A DNA stretch of 64,000 bases from assembly GCA_905178155.1 (NCBI GenBank), contig CAJINV010000003.1, positions 3,148,260-3,212,259 of the forward strand. Reading direction: 5' to 3'. Below, in pieces: positions 34,831 to 48,017 of this stretch. Each line of letters starts with the position of its first letter. Within the stretch, counting starts at the first letter, position 1. The stretch comes from Amoebophrya sp. A120. Lineage: Eukaryota; Sar; Dinophyceae; Syndiniales; Amoebophryaceae. The position numbers and the translations under genes are program-made. The notes under the pieces were generated by a model. It ran no database searches and was not told the DNA's origin. It saw only the letters and a program-made list of their open reading frames with translations.

Positions 34831-37800
34831 ATGGAGGGCCGGGAATCGTCGGAATCGTGGCGCGACGTTCAGATTTCTCGAGCACTATGGCTGGCCGCGA
34901 ATGGAGGAGCTCGCGGACGGGGGTGTGACGCCCTAGTTCTGCCCCAGTTTCGCTACGATGTCAGCACGGCCCAAATCGTATACGCATGGCCTGCAACAGT
35001 GGAGAAAAGTCTTTTTTCGGAGTTCGTCCGCGCTGACAAGAAAGACGAGCTTCGTGAAAACTACTTCGTGCTCCAAATGATTGACAGGAGCGCGGACGAT
35101 GCCGTCTGCGGGTTCCCGGCGTATAGCTACCAGACAGATCCAAATCGAGAAGGTATTCTACGCCATGGAGTTTACGCCCCGACAGGCTCTAGCGGGACGA
35201 GGTCGCACTACAACGTGATCGGGTGTAGCAACTCGCAGTTGCAAAAATCCACTTTTTTGTTCCGTCGTGGAACCTTGCAGGGGAACGCGAAGTTTTTTCG
35301 GAGGCTCGTGGGCGTGCATCTGGAAAAACTGGAGGAGAAAAAAGGTATCCCGAAGCGCATGAAGTACGCCGGTCTACTGTTTTCAGGCTGTCAAGTCATC
35401 GCCGATTTGCCCCCGGAAACTGAAGTTGTGGAGATTACGGATACCAAGTTCACTGACGGATGCGGACTGATTAGCCACAAACTCGCACTTTGCTTGTCGA
35501 AGCAGATGAAACGCTCGGCGGGCGGAACAGAGCGCGACTCGCTGCCGAGCGTTTTTCAGATTCGGTTTGCCGGAGAAGTTTTGGAACTGTCAAAAGAGAT
35601 TGAGGAACCACGGAAGACGAACAGCTATGTCTGCAAAGGTATTCTCGTTGTTGATCCCGATCAGAAGGACTCCTTCAGAATTTCGTTTCGGAGATCCATG
35701 CTGAAAATGCGACTAAGCGACACCAGCGCGCTGCAGAACAAAGTCGGAATACTAGCAACCAGCAGGCGCAATATCGGCAAAATGTCGAAGCAGTTTATTA
35801 CGCTGCTTAGCGCAACCGTACCGGCCCGAGACCTCCTTGCATTGCAGAAGACGCATCTGGAGGCTCTGCGTGATTTTCCACACCGCCCCCTTGCTCTGGC
35901 GTATCTTGCAGCCATGGACCACCGCCCCCTCACCTGGCAGAAGTATCTGAGACTGATCGACCTCATCGTGGAAAGCAGCGGCATGCAAGAAAAACCTGAG
36001 CGAGTACCTGCGCTGTACGACGCGCTCATTTCTTGCCTCCGAGGGTTCTACGATGAAAAAAAGTTCCAGATTCATCTCGGCTGTTCGCGCATGGTACTCG
36101 GAGCAGCCTGGCCCGAAGCGCTCCACGAGAACTTGGAGGAAGGTGAGTGTGTTTTTTTTACCGACCAGGGCCTATTTGAGGGCGAGGTAATTCTTTACAG
36201 GAGTCCATCCTACTCTCCGGGCGACATTCGCCCGCTCCGTGCGGTTGGTCTCCCCGAGAACCACCCCGCTCGGTCCCTACGCAACGTGATCTTCTTCGCG
36301 ACCAAAGGCGAACGCCCCGAGGCAGACAAGGCGAGTGGTGGCGACCTGGACGGCGATCTTTTTTTGGTAACGTGGGACTCGCGGCTGGTGAAGTATTCCA
36401 GCGAGATTGCAAAATGGAAACCCGCAGACTACGATGGTCCTGTAGTAGCCGGAATTTCCGGCGGCGCCGTACATCGCCCAAAAGAAGACTGGATTCTGTA
36501 CGCGTCGCGTTGGAACAATGACATGCTTGGCATCGTAGACAGTGCGTTTTATTCCATTGTGCGCGAAAGTGGCCTCGACGGCGAGAACGCCCGGCGCTTG
36601 AACCTGCTCTTCAGCAGCGTGGTGGACAACAACCCGGCATCTATTCGAGAGTTCAACAAACTCGTCACGTCTACATACGTGCGCTGCGCGGATCCGCTCA
36701 AGAGCGGCACGGTGGATCTTCTGAACGACAACGTGAACGACGCTGCTCCTTGGGAAAAAGCGCTGCACATTCACAAGGCTTTTGCAAAGACGTTCAACGG
36801 TACAGAGCGAAATAAAGAACAGCGACTTGACGACTACAAAACCTTCTACGAAAATGTGCTGACTTGTCGCGATGCTTTGTCCGCGGAGGAGAGAAGCCAC
36901 TTTTTCGCTGTACTTGGAGAGCACGGTATGAGCGACTGGGACGAACGCATTTCAGAAGCGATGAAGCGCCTTCTTTTCCTGCAGGAGAGGAGCCCGCGGC
37001 ATGCAGTGGCGTCCATTTCGGATTGTAAACATAACAAAAAATGCAGACTTGCTGTGCAAGAGTTGGAAGTCATCCGAAACCAAGAGATACCAAACCTGTT
37101 CAAACAAGGAATCATCAACCTTGACGTGCAGCGTTTGGAAGCACAAGAGAAGATCAAAGAGCAGAACGAAAAGTGGCTCCGCAAGCTGGACGACTACGAA
37201 GCAAGGCGACGAGACTGCAACGGAGCGCATCAGGTAAAGCAGCAAGAACTGATATCTGCTTTGGAAAATATGGATCGAACTTACGAGGTCGCACGAGACG
37301 AGAGAAGAAAGAGGCGAATGGAGCTTGAAGGGCAGATGGAAATCATGGAAGAGACGATTCGCTGTCTGGACGATGAGAAACGGAAGAGAGAGACGGAGGT
37401 GGATTCGTGCACAGAAGAGCTCCGAAGGATGGGGCGATTAGATAGATATGTGCTCAAGCGTTCCCTAGCCGCCCAGCTTGAGGAGCGAAAGAGCCAAGCA
37501 GTGGGGGAAATACAGCGGATTGAAGAAAGGATATCGCGAAGGAGAAGCGAATTGCGGAAGCTCGAAGCTAACAGAAGGGAGTACTTCTCTTGGCGGAAAG
37601 AGCAGAGAGACCGTCTCTCGGAACAGAAGGAAACCTACAAGAGTAAGGCATTAGCTGATACCGATTCTCTCATGGCGAAAATCGATAAAGAAGAAGAGGC
37701 CTTCAGGTCCGGCGAGCGGCGGGAAATATTGAAAAGTGAGCACGACGTTCTGGCTGTAGAACTCAAGCTGATCAAGGATGAGCGCGAACGAGAAGACGCC

Positions 37801-40800
37801 GAAAGGAAGCAGTTGCAGAATGATATACGCGACTGCAAAGCGGAGCTTGTACAGGCAAAGAATCGCGTTGCAGAGTTGCAAAGGGAGCACGAAGAAGTCT
37901 CCAATGTCCTGCAAATGTGTCGACTGGCGGAGCGAAAAAGTGAGAATGCGGAGGAATTTGGGGACAGTGATTTGTGCTTTTCCACTTACGCAAGGTTTAA
38001 GAAGCTTCTCGCTGCAGTCAGTCCTGCTTGTGAGTGTTTCGGGACCCAGGTACCGGAGCCGCGTACTTGTCAGGAGCTGAGTAATCCCAACCTTCTCAGA
38101 CAGTTCCGGTCCGACGTTAGGGCTGCGCGAAAAGCAGTGGCGCAACATGCAGAAGATGTCGACGAGGATGTCCGAGCTGCCGACGAACTGCTTGGCGAAA
38201 GAAGGAAAGAGTATGGGAAGAGCGAAAGGAAGAAGCACCGTACGCGCATCGAAGAAGCAGAGTCAGCGCTCAAACTTACAACAGCAAATCGTACGCGCTT
38301 CAACGCGAAACGGAAGGAATTTGAGGAGCTCTACAAGCAGACACGCGGCGAGCTCTTGGACGGAATGACTCCTACCACATTTGCGAAATTTTCCGGGTGC
38401 TTTAAATGCGTGAATCAGCCACCACAATCTCAATCTGCGGCTGGCCAGACAAGGGGCATCGAATGTGAAGCGGATTTTTCTTGCAAAGTCTTGAGGGAGT
38501 TCAGAATGGAATTCGAAAGCGTTGATGCCGACCTTCGAAGTGAAAGTCCGTTTCTCGACCATAGCGATGTTTTCCGGCGTAGTAAGAAGTTGGTGACCAC
38601 CATGCTAGAAGAACTGCCGAAATGCAAAGTGGAGATCGAAGCTAGCATCGTCACACAGAAAGAGAAGCGAAATGAAATCAAGCACCAACTTGGAGACTTT
38701 AACAGCACGCTCGAGGAAGCGGACGCCACTATCGCGCAGCTGGACAAAGAGATCGAAGACAAAACTGGAGCGGATGTACGAAAGAGAGCGGAGCTAGCAG
38801 ATCTCTACTCTGCGGAGATTGTCCTCGAGGAGGAAGGCAAGCTGGCATTGCTGGAAGCGGAGGAGGAATGTACTCACCTGGCCATGACGCATCTGCGATT
38901 TCGCGTTGACGAAGTGAGTCGGTTCGTAGACCAGCAACTGGACCTGCTCGACGAGGCAAACAACTCGCTCTTTGCGGCGGAGTTTCACAAGCGGCGCCTC
39001 GGTATTCAACGGGCAATGGCGACGGAGGAAAATCGGCTGTACGGAATGAAAAGGGCGGATGGCAAGCGCGGCGGCCCCATGCCTGTGTACAACAAGCGGG
39101 CGGAGCTGAATCGTGTTTTGCGCGAAGGAGATGCAGTCATTGTCACGGCTGGGACGGGGTGCGGAAAGAGTACACAAGTCCCACAGTATCTCGCCGATGA
39201 TCTTCGCAGCCTGGTGGCATCGAAGGAAGGCAGCAGCGGCGACCCCGATCGTTCGTTTCGCGTATGCTGCACACAGCCACGTCGCCTAGCCGCGCAGTCC
39301 ATCGCGCAACGGGTGGCGCAGGAGTACGGGACGGAAGTGGGAAAACTGGTTGGGTTTCGTGTCGGCAACCGCGGCTCAGAGAAAACGGCAAGCTCCAAGC
39401 AGATCTCGAGGGAAACTGTCATCGAGTTTGCCACCGAGGGACTGCTTTTGCACCAGCTATCACGGTCGCCTGATAGCATCGCAAACTACGACTGCATCAT
39501 CATTGACGAAGCGCACGAGCGTAACAAAGAAACCGATTTGCTCTTGACTATTTGCCGCAATCACCTGCGAAAGTCTGATCGCAAACCCTTGAAGGTGGTA
39601 GTCATGTCGGCATCGATCGATCCGTCACGCTTCTGTGCCTACTTCGACAACTGTGCGACAGTGGACTGCCCGGGAAAAAACTTCCCTGTGGAAGAGATTT
39701 ATCTCCCCATCGAAGTAGCGTCGTCTCCCGGTGAGAATCATAGCGGGTCCTTTGATAATTTGGTCGAGCATGCGGTGGAAGTTCTTTTTGAGGAGATCGT
39801 AGGCAAGCGGGCCGAAGAGAAAGGGGACGTGCTGATCTTTCTGGCTGGGGCAAAACCCATTAGCGAGTGTGTGCAGAGCATTAAAAGTCGGGCTATGGAT
39901 GAGGGGCTCGATGACCGCGTGGTTGCTTACCCGCTTTACGCCAGTATGCCAGAGGAGGACAAGGATCACGCAAAAGACCCGGAGCACCGAACTGGACTCG
40001 TTGAGCGAGACCCTGACGACATCGGCACCAGCGTTGGAAAGACGAAGAAGAAAAAACCACGACTGCCTTCAGTAGCGACGTACCGACGTAAGGTGATTTG
40101 TTGCACCAACATCGCGGAGACGTCTCTGACCATTGACGGGGTATGCTTTGTATTGGACGGTGGAACGTCGAAGCAGCTGTCTTACAACCATGACCTTCGA
40201 TGCAGCGCCCTGCGTGAAGAGAGGATTTCGCAGGCCTCAGCGAAGCAGAGGCGCGGGCGAGCGGGTCGAACGCGGCCTGGAGTATGTTTTTATCTGTACT
40301 CGAAAGATACACACGAAAATGTGATGCCGGACTACGACCAGCCACAGATCCTTCGCGTATCCGTCGACTCGCTCGTGCTGTATGCCTTACACGTTCAAGG
40401 TTGCAGTATCGAGGATCTCGGTTTGTTGGACTGTCCAACGGAAGCACACATAGCTGCAGCGAAGCAGCGGCTTCTCGACTTGCGGATGGTGCAACTGAAG
40501 GAAGAAAATTTTGTTTTGTCGCGTTTGGCACTGTCACCTCCTACGACAGTAGAGCTGACAGCGGACGGCGAGATTGCGGCAACGCTGAGTTCCAGTATTT
40601 CCGCCGAAGGTGTGCGGATGATTTTGGAAGCGCGCGAAATCGGCCATTTGCAGGCCGCGATGAAACTTGCCGTGTTGTTGTCCCTTGACGACGACGTGTA
40701 CGCACGGAAGAAGAAAAAAGACGCGAACGGCGCTCAAGAAGGTACTGAGGAGCCTGCAAATAGGAGCGAGTGATTTACGTACACTCATTTTACAACGATG

Positions 40801-43800
40801 CGATAGCGATATTCGTATCTTTTTAGTGTTTCGAATGCACGGTGCGTGGACTGTTTCGCTTTTGACGGTTGTCCAACTACTTCATTGACTAATCTATCTT
40901 CCGTTTCACACCAATCAGGTCAAGATGATGAAGGAGTGAGGCATAACGCTCTCGGTGACCATTTGGCCACGTTGGGCGACGTCGAAACTTTTGAAAGAGA
41001 AAGACAACGCCAGAGGAAGGACAAGAATAGCAAGCAGCTGCGGAATTGGTGTAAGCGCAAGAAGCTCATCTACTACGTCGTCGAAAGGGTTCTTCAAAGC
41101 GTCGAGCAGTGCCACAGCGAGTTAAAGAAGCGGAAAATGATCGGGCAGCAACATCCTGATGCTCTGCCGAATTCCCGGATATTCTCGAAGAACGAAAGTC
41201 TTCTGCGAGCAGCAATCTGTGGCTATTTTGATCAAATCGTCGAGTGCGTGAACCCTGGGTCCACCAAGCTCAGTTTCGTGCGGATATCTGAAATAAAAAA
41301 GTCCAAGAGCACAGAGTTTGAAACTGCAACGCAGCCTGGCAAAGAAGCCCGCGACAGGCCGACGCTAATTCTCGACAAAGAGTCATGTCTGTTTGAGGTG
41401 TTGCAGGAGCGCGACGAAGCGGAGGAAAGCGAGAGCGATGAGGAGAATACGACGGGCGCTTTAGCTGCGGGCAACAGCGACATGGAAGCCGAACCTCCGT
41501 GCTCGCACCACCTCGCCTTTCTGTTTTTCAGCCAATTGCTGTCGATCCAGACCAAAAGGGGCGGAGTCTTGACCATAATGCGCGGTGCGAGTTTGATCCA
41601 AGGAACATGGATCGAGCAGCACGCACCACAGCAATGGATGGCGCGGCTTGACTTCGATCCGAAGAAATCAAGCGTGTGCCGCGAAACTATCCGCTTCGTC
41701 GGACGCACTGTTTTAGCACAGCTGAAGGACAAGCTGCCAAACCGCGACACTTACCCTGGGCTCATGGATACGAAGGTCTTCTGGAACAGCGCAATGGTGC
41801 GGATGCTCGGTACACAGGAAGCGACTTCGACTGCGAAGGAAGACCTGCGAATGCGAATACGGGAGATTCGCGACAAGCTCACGCAGGACGAACAAACTTT
41901 TCCCACGATTGAGGTCTACAGCAAGGGATACAAGCTGAAGTTTAATCATGGCCTCGTCCTGGCAGACCTGCAAAGCATCGGGAAAACGCGTAGTGCCCAC
42001 GACTCCGGCGCAAGCGATCCTGTGATAATGTGCGCCGGCATCACTCTCCCATGTCATGCTTTGAAGTTTTCGCCTGCAGCTGCTGTGTCATCAAAGCGCG
42101 GAGGCAACGCCGACGGAGACTATTCTCGGCACGACGGATGCTGCTTCGCCGACATGGAGTTTCTCAAGGATCATTATCGCTTCCGCCTTTCGCAAGATGG
42201 TCGTGAACTAACACTATTTCTCAATGCCGGTCTGAGAAGTGATGTGTTTGAAGCGCGGATACGTAAAAATGCTCTGCCGCAGGGTATCACCATGGTGACC
42301 GAGACGTCCCTCCCGAAACTTACCTTTCGTCACTGTAAGGATTCTGCGGAAGACTCGGATGCACACACCGAATACAACACCGACGTTAGCGCGTCTAGTT
42401 TGCCAGTCGCAACTTCTAGCGGCGGTGGCGGTTTTGGAAAAAGTAAGACAGGTAAAAAAAAGGGAAAAGGTAAAGGTGAAGGAAAGAAATCTTCCAAGCC
42501 CGTGAAGCTCAAAAGCCCTCCTAACAGTGCGGGAAGAAAAGGAAAGGGAAAAATGAAAGAGTCCGGTGTGGTTGCGTTTCACGCGCTCGAGAACTTCAAA
42601 TCGACACTGGAATTAAGTGGTGCTCTCGAGCCGTACCGCGTTGATGTCTTGCAAGTATTGATGAAGGTGTATAACCAGGGAGGCTCGTTGGCGGACCGCA
42701 GCGTAAGCGTGAGCGAGGAGTTGCAGGCGATACAATCGGAGTTGCGGCAAAGTTACCTGTTCTGGCACACTTTCGTCACGGAATCGCTGGCGCGCATGGG
42801 AGTGGTACAAACATCACTTGCGCTCCGTCTGCATGCGGAGCAAAAAAAGAAAGACCACTGGGATATTTTCGTACGACTGAGGTCGTCCACCCCACCGGTG
42901 TTTGAGGTCTTCGGAGAGAAAGCGGACCACGCCAAGACCGTGCTCTTCGACGCGTTGCGCAACCTCCTTCGCCCTAGCTCCGTGGCAACGGCATACTACA
43001 GACCGACACTGCTGAAGAATGCGAAGTTGCATGTCGCGCGACTGTGTGCAGTGGTGCAGGAGGTCCGCTGTTTGTATCCGCGGGTGAGGATTTTTATCCG
43101 GCTGGAAAGTGCAACATGTCGTGCCCGACGCGGAGTCGGAGGCGTCGACACAAGCGATGGCGAATGCGACATGGGGCCTAGCGAAATAAAATCCGCTGCA
43201 TGTAGTCTCGACACGATCACGAAGGAGCAGTCGGAGGTGCTAGACAACGACTCGTCTTCAAGTAGCGACTGTTCATCGGACGAGGCTCCAAGTCTGGACA
43301 CCGCGCGCGCCGCCAGTTCTGCGTTTGTTCCATTTCGATGTGAACTAGAGCGCCTTCTTGCTCTTTCATCGGATTGCTCGTCTACCGGGGCGGGTGCCCT
43401 AACCGTTGTACTTCAGGAAGTATCTCCCTGCTTGGGACGCACAAAGCAGACTGCCGCAACCGCTAGTGACCTCGAAACTCAAGAAGTGCGCAAAGCTTGC
43501 GCACTCGTACGAAACAGATTTCGACTTTCAGGTTCAGCCCCAGCGCTCGCAACTGCAGATACTCTCCATCAAGAATCACGACCACTAGAGGAGGGGGAGC
43601 CGGACCCAAAACAGGGACACAGTAGAAGGCGGTGTGTCATGTGTGGGCGTTGCACGACCCGCAGTGAGCGCAAAGATAGAGGACGCAAGTTTGAAGCTCT
43701 TCGTGCGTCGGAGAATAAGCAGGATCCACGTAACAAGCCCTGCGACGCACTGGTAGAGCCCCAAGGCTACGAGCTGACTTTGTGCGGATGCAAATATTGC

Positions 43801-44292
43801 AAACCATGTTTTTTACAATGCGTAATGCTGTCTATCATCGAAACCGGAATAGCAAAATGCAGACGGTGCGAAACGGACATTCTAGCGAAGGACTGTCGAA
43901 ACATAATCTGTCAGCGCGGAGGAGAGTTGCAGCAGGAATTGGACTGGCAGCTCGTTTGCGATCTGGCTGTTTCCGAGCACTTAACAAGGGATGCTGAAGA
44001 CAGCCGCGAGAATGTTATTGCTTTTTCCCGAGCAGCTAAGGAAGACGCATCAATGGGCAGATTGTCAGGCCAATCAGTCACTGTGACCGACAACGTGACG
44101 TGCCCGGAGTGCAACACGACAAGTGCGTATCTTGCTGGGCCTGCGCAACGGGCGGGGCTTCGATTCGTTCGATGCAGGAACGAAGCTGCTTGTGGCAGTG
44201 TAATTTGCACTCTCTGTAATCGTGTCGTGCGCAACAAAAACGACGTTCAGCGATGCAGTGGCGGGTTCTGTTCCGGTGACACACAGGATTGA
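34831..44292 (+). CDS. RNA-dependent RNA polymerase fused to DEAH-box helicase and RING/IBR-like zinc region
   Basis: Exons 34831-40741 and 40919-44292 (GT-AG, phase 1) give 3,094 residues; the ATG at 34831 is the first in frame. Residues about 80-640 are a cellular (QDE-1/RDR-type) RdRP: FTDGCGLIS (207-215), VCKGILVVDP, GDIRPLRAVG and the catalytic DLDGD (505-509) in SGGDLDGDLFLVTWD. About 730-1400 is charged coiled coil. A DEAH helicase follows: GTGCGKST (1441-1448), DEAH (1559-1562), MSAS (motif III), TNIAETSLTIDG, QRRGRAGR (1806-1813). Exon 2 starts with a helicase C-terminal region (GDHLATLGDVETF, NWCKRKKL) and ends in Cys pairs like a RING/IBR: CGCKYCKPCFLQC (near 2924), CRRCE, CPEC, CRNEAACG, CTLCNRVV. 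Helicase plus RBR resembles plant DEAH11/12; a preceding RdRP I know from no family. Likely role: making or handling double-stranded RNA in silencing or RNA surveillance. RdRP, coiled coil and helicase share one uninterrupted exon. Confidence 0.93.
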
Positions 44293-44731
44293 GTAGTTCG
44301 TCAAATTTTCGGCAACGGTAAAGACCGGAAATGATCGTATAAGCAAGAAATTTCCACCGCTGATTCCCATTCCACCGATCCGGCGACGGATCCTCATTCA
44401 GGAACATAAAGAAATTTCTACTGCGAAAATTCTGCTGAAGTGCAGTCTCGTATTTTGTCTCAGAAGCTGGATGTTCTTGTTCTTCATGCAACTAAGGATG
44501 TCAGGAAACTTTTCCACGTCGCGTGGAGGAAGCAGTGGAGAGTCACTGTGAAGGGCCCGGGCCGCGTTTTTCCTTATCCGAAAAATGGTGCAACTGAGAG
44601 AAAAATAACTGACCCCGTGCTATAGCCGAAATTCCCGTTCCTCTGTGACTCATTTGTACGTATTCTTAAGTAGGCAAGAGTAGTATAGTTCAGCCTCGTC
44701 AATTCCTCTTGTTCCTTCGTTAGCCTCAATA
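44293..44731. other. Spacer without recognisable gene
   Basis: 439 bases; nothing supportable beyond probable untranslated sequence. Confidence 0.5.
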
Positions 44732-45382
44732 ATGAGGAAAAGCCGTACAACAACGAGCCACGGTTGTGGAGGGGAACCTTCCTGTGGCCCGCTGCAGCAC
44801 TGCTCGCACTGCATGGAGCCTTTGGCTGCATTTTTATCGTTTTTTCTCTACTTTGCCGTGCTCTGTAACGCTCTGAATGTCGGGGAGTTGGATCCTCGCG
44901 TAATTGGTGCCGGTACAGCAGGAAGCCCGTTGCAAGCTATCACAGTGGCTGTTGATCATGATGCAGAGACGCAGGAGTTTTCACCGGAATCGGAAAGCAC
45001 CGCCGATGTTTCTGAGTTCGAGTCGTCTGGTCTCTCTGACGACCGCAAAACCTCCGACCGTGCGCCCTCGGATCCATCGAGTCGTATCAAAACTACAGCA
45101 GCGAATGAAAATGGTTCTTCAACGTACTTGGAAAGCCAGTCTCGACGTGGAGAACAAGCTTCGCAGGAACAAGATATTCCTGGCGCACCACATGCATTGC
45201 GGTCAACATCATCTTCCGACATTGCGGTGCAAAGTTTGCGACAGTATTTGGCCCGATTCGAGATTGAAGTGAATGCTAGAATGAAGAAATTGGAAGCGGA
45301 AAAAGAACACGTGAACACCAGAATGCACGAGCTGGGGGAGGAAAACAAGATGCTAAACAGAGAACTCGCCGACCAAAAGTAG
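44732..45382 (+). CDS. Small secreted or single-pass protein with C-terminal coiled coil
   Basis: Single exon, 216 residues from the ATG at 44732. A second Met at residue 28 begins MEPLAAFLSFFLYFAVLCNA, a good signal peptide or anchor, so the shorter start (44813) may be the real one. The middle is acidic and Ser-rich with no domain. The last 50 residues (RQYLARFEIEVNARMKKLEA, HVNTRMHELGEENKMLNREL) form a clear coiled coil. I do not recognise the family. Confidence 0.55.
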   Translation: MRKSRTTTSHGCGGEPSCGPLQHCSHCMEPLAAFLSFFLYFAVLCNALNVGELDPRVIGAGTAGSPLQAITVAVDHDAETQEFSPESESTADVSEFESSGLSDDRKTSDRAPSDPSSRIKTTAANENGSSTYLESQSRRGEQASQEQDIPGAPHALRSTSSSDIAVQSLRQYLARFEIEVNARMKKLEAEKEHVNTRMHELGEENKMLNRELADQK

Positions 45383-46048
45383 TACAACTCCCTGCCTCTA
45401 ATAAATAAAAAGGATAACAAATCAAAGCAACAAGAGCTGAGTCCAGTAAAGCTTTCCTGTGTCCGTCTCTCTATAACAGCGCCAAACAGCAACGCGGCCC
45501 GTTCGGATGCACGTAGCATCCATTGATATCCCCCTAGAGTCCACAAAATCGCAAAGATCTCTCTGATCATTTTTTCCGCCCTTTAGGCTAGATAGGAGGT
45601 GTCAGGGGGCGAGGTAGTGATATAGGCTCGCACACCTGAGGATGTAGGCTGCCTTGCTAGTTGCAAGTGAGTCATTCCCGACGGTGGGGCGTGATTTTAT
45701 ATGCGAACAAGGTAAGGCTTCACTGCCGAAACGACGAAGAGACGTTGGTTCAGCGTAGCACTGTCAAATGGCAACCGAACCTATGCACAGCTAAGTTTTT
45801 CTAGCCACGGCAGTGTTGCTCACTCCGTACCGGGTCCCGTGCGAGCAACCGTAGCCAGCGGAGTGGAGAGGGAAACCACTGTTCAGACGTTACCGGAGAA
45901 ATTTGGTAACGATTGGATCCCGGGAGCGCACCCACAGAACTTGTCCATGGACCTGTGAAGAACACGACGGCAGCGATCTCCGATCATTCTCATCATCACT
46001 CCGATCTGAAGTTGCTTTTGTGATCTTTATGAGTTTAAGGCTAAGATT
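45383..46048. other. Spacer ending in a poly-A run
   Basis: About 670 bases without a supportable gene. A run of fifteen A starts at about 46056, immediately after the candidate ATG of the next frame, so the true start there is uncertain. Confidence 0.5.
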
Positions 46049-48017
46049 ATGTTTTCAAAAAAAAAAAAAAAGTCGTACAACTCCCGGGCTTTCCGCCGGA
46101 TCCGGTGGTGTGGTACGTTGACCTACGCCCTCATAAAACTCATCTGGACAGTGCTCTCCGGGAATTTCCGAACGGACCACCACTTCGCCCTGAGTCTCCT
46201 CTGCATTGCAAACCTCGCGTGGTTCTGCGGCACATTGCTACCCTGGTGGTTGGTGTTGTTTGGTAGAGTGGCACCGAGACCAAAGCCTGAAGAAGTATTG
46301 CAAGAACTGGGCGAGAACAACGCGAGAGAGCGGGGCGGCGGTTCAGCAGATGCAGCAGATGAACTTCGTCAACATGACCAAAAAGACGAAAAATCCCGTC
46401 GAATCGGAACAGACGAGAGACTTAATACGGACGCGGCTTCGACGACCCCAGGAGTGATGACTTCTCGTCAGCACTCGCGAGACATCAAAGTCGGACTGGC
46501 TGTGCCACAGTTTCGCCTGCACTGGGACTTCCAGTTTACGGGCACTCTTTCTTCGGTCTGCGGAGGGTAAAATGTTTGCCATTTGCTTGATACTCTACAT
46601 GATCGCATCCCTGCTTTCGCGGTATCCTTTCGAGTGCTACGAGACGTGGTGCGCGTTTCACTTGGACGAAGCAAATCTGGTTCTTGGAATGCCGCGCCTG
46701 CCGCGTCTCAGTTCGCGGACAGAGGTTTTGGCGCGGAGTCTTTGGTCCGTGCTTCCAGTGTTCGGATTCGTAATCGTTGCCAGTGTGCCCTCGCAGTCGC
46801 GACACCGGGTCCGACATCTTTCGCAGGCCGGCGTACTCACTCACTCTGACGAAGAAGAGATGGACGAGCAGGCCCGGGAATCATTGGAGGAAGCGAGACG
46901 CAGCGACTCGAATCAACTACCGGAAGACACCAGGCCAACAAGCGCAACAAGGACTGCACGCGACACGCATCTGTCTGAGCCCTCCGCTACCGCGCACATG
47001 ATCACGAGAGGCTCCGAGGACGTGGTGTTGCTCGAGCGCGCAGAGTGGACGAAAACCTTGCAGGATTTCATTCACTCGGCCGCCGCGTGCGTGTCCTTTT
47101 CTGTGCTTCTGCTCTTCGAGTCCATTCAACTGTTTTGGGGGGAAAACGTCCCCGTGTCGTACATAACTGCCGTGTTCGACTCGAACGCGACAGCGTTCGG
47201 TACCGAAGCAGTGGCGTCGCGTGAACTAACGCCGCGATCCCTGCAGGCATACCACGTTGGGTGCATCGACTGGACCACATCCCCGCGACCGTGGGACCTT
47301 TTCGTTTGGCTCCGCCTCTGCACGCTCCTGACCACGTTGTTGGCTGGGTTGACCCTGGCTCCCATCATGTTCCATAGATCGTTGGCAGTGTCGGGCTCTT
47401 GCAGACAGCGCGAGTCAGTCTTGTTCAAAAGCAAGAAAAATCGGCTGCGAGTGGCTCGATTGAGTTTCGCTCTGGAGGTGTTTGCGTCGTATGGGGTTTT
47501 TCTCCTGCCTCTCCTCGCAGCGTATCAGCAGTCCCTCACCCTGAAATTCGACAACAACAGTTTCTTCACGGAGGAGGTCGCCTGGCCAGCCTACCGCAAG
47601 TTGACTAGGATCCTGCCGCCGGAGAAGCTGTATCTGGAAGAAAGTGTGCCCTTTGACACCACGAACGATCTGGACGCAACGGGTCCCGACGTGCTGCAAG
47701 AGATGGAGATGTTCTCTGCGTGGGACATGGTGCCATTTCCGGTCTTGTGGGAGAAGATCGGCGTCACGGTTGCTAAGGCAGACTTGGCGCTCACCCGGAG
47801 GCAAGTGGCGCAGCAGCACAACGCGCAAACGCAAAAAGCACTGCTGTACGACATGGAGCCGGTTGTGCGGGCGAAGAACAGAACCATGCACGAATTCAAA
47901 GAGACGGGAACAGAAGAGTGGAGCCTACTGGATTTCAAAAAATTGGGGAAGCAATTACTGAGCGATGAGACAATGCTGCAATTGATTTCGGATGAAGCAG
48001 CTGTAATGGAAAAGTGA
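46049..48017 (+). CDS. Multi-pass membrane protein, two overlapping-context frames probably one gene
   Basis: Two open frames abut: 46049-46570 (173 residues) and 46572-48017 (481 residues), in frames differing by one base. The first carries two helices (LTYALIKLIWTVLSG, LSLLCIANLAWFCGTLLPWW) and a polar loop. The second has FAICLILYMIASLL, VLPVFGFVIVA, VSFSVLLLFESIQLFW, LFVWLRLCTLLTTLLAGLTL and SYGVFLLPLLAA, then a charged tail with VLWEKIGVTVAKADLALTRR. Continuous membrane character suggests one protein of about 650 residues, with a short unseen intron or a one-base error near 46500-46572. The start within a poly-A context is unreliable. Family not recognised. Confidence 0.6.

Noticed and set aside
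40846-44292. Separate zinc-finger gene starting near 40846
   Set aside because: The first part reads as the missing C-terminal region of the helicase and joins in phase through a GT-AG intron.
45840-45860. Possible spliced-leader match (CCGTAGCC)
   Set aside because: Only eight bases agree; the rest of the dinoflagellate leader is absent.
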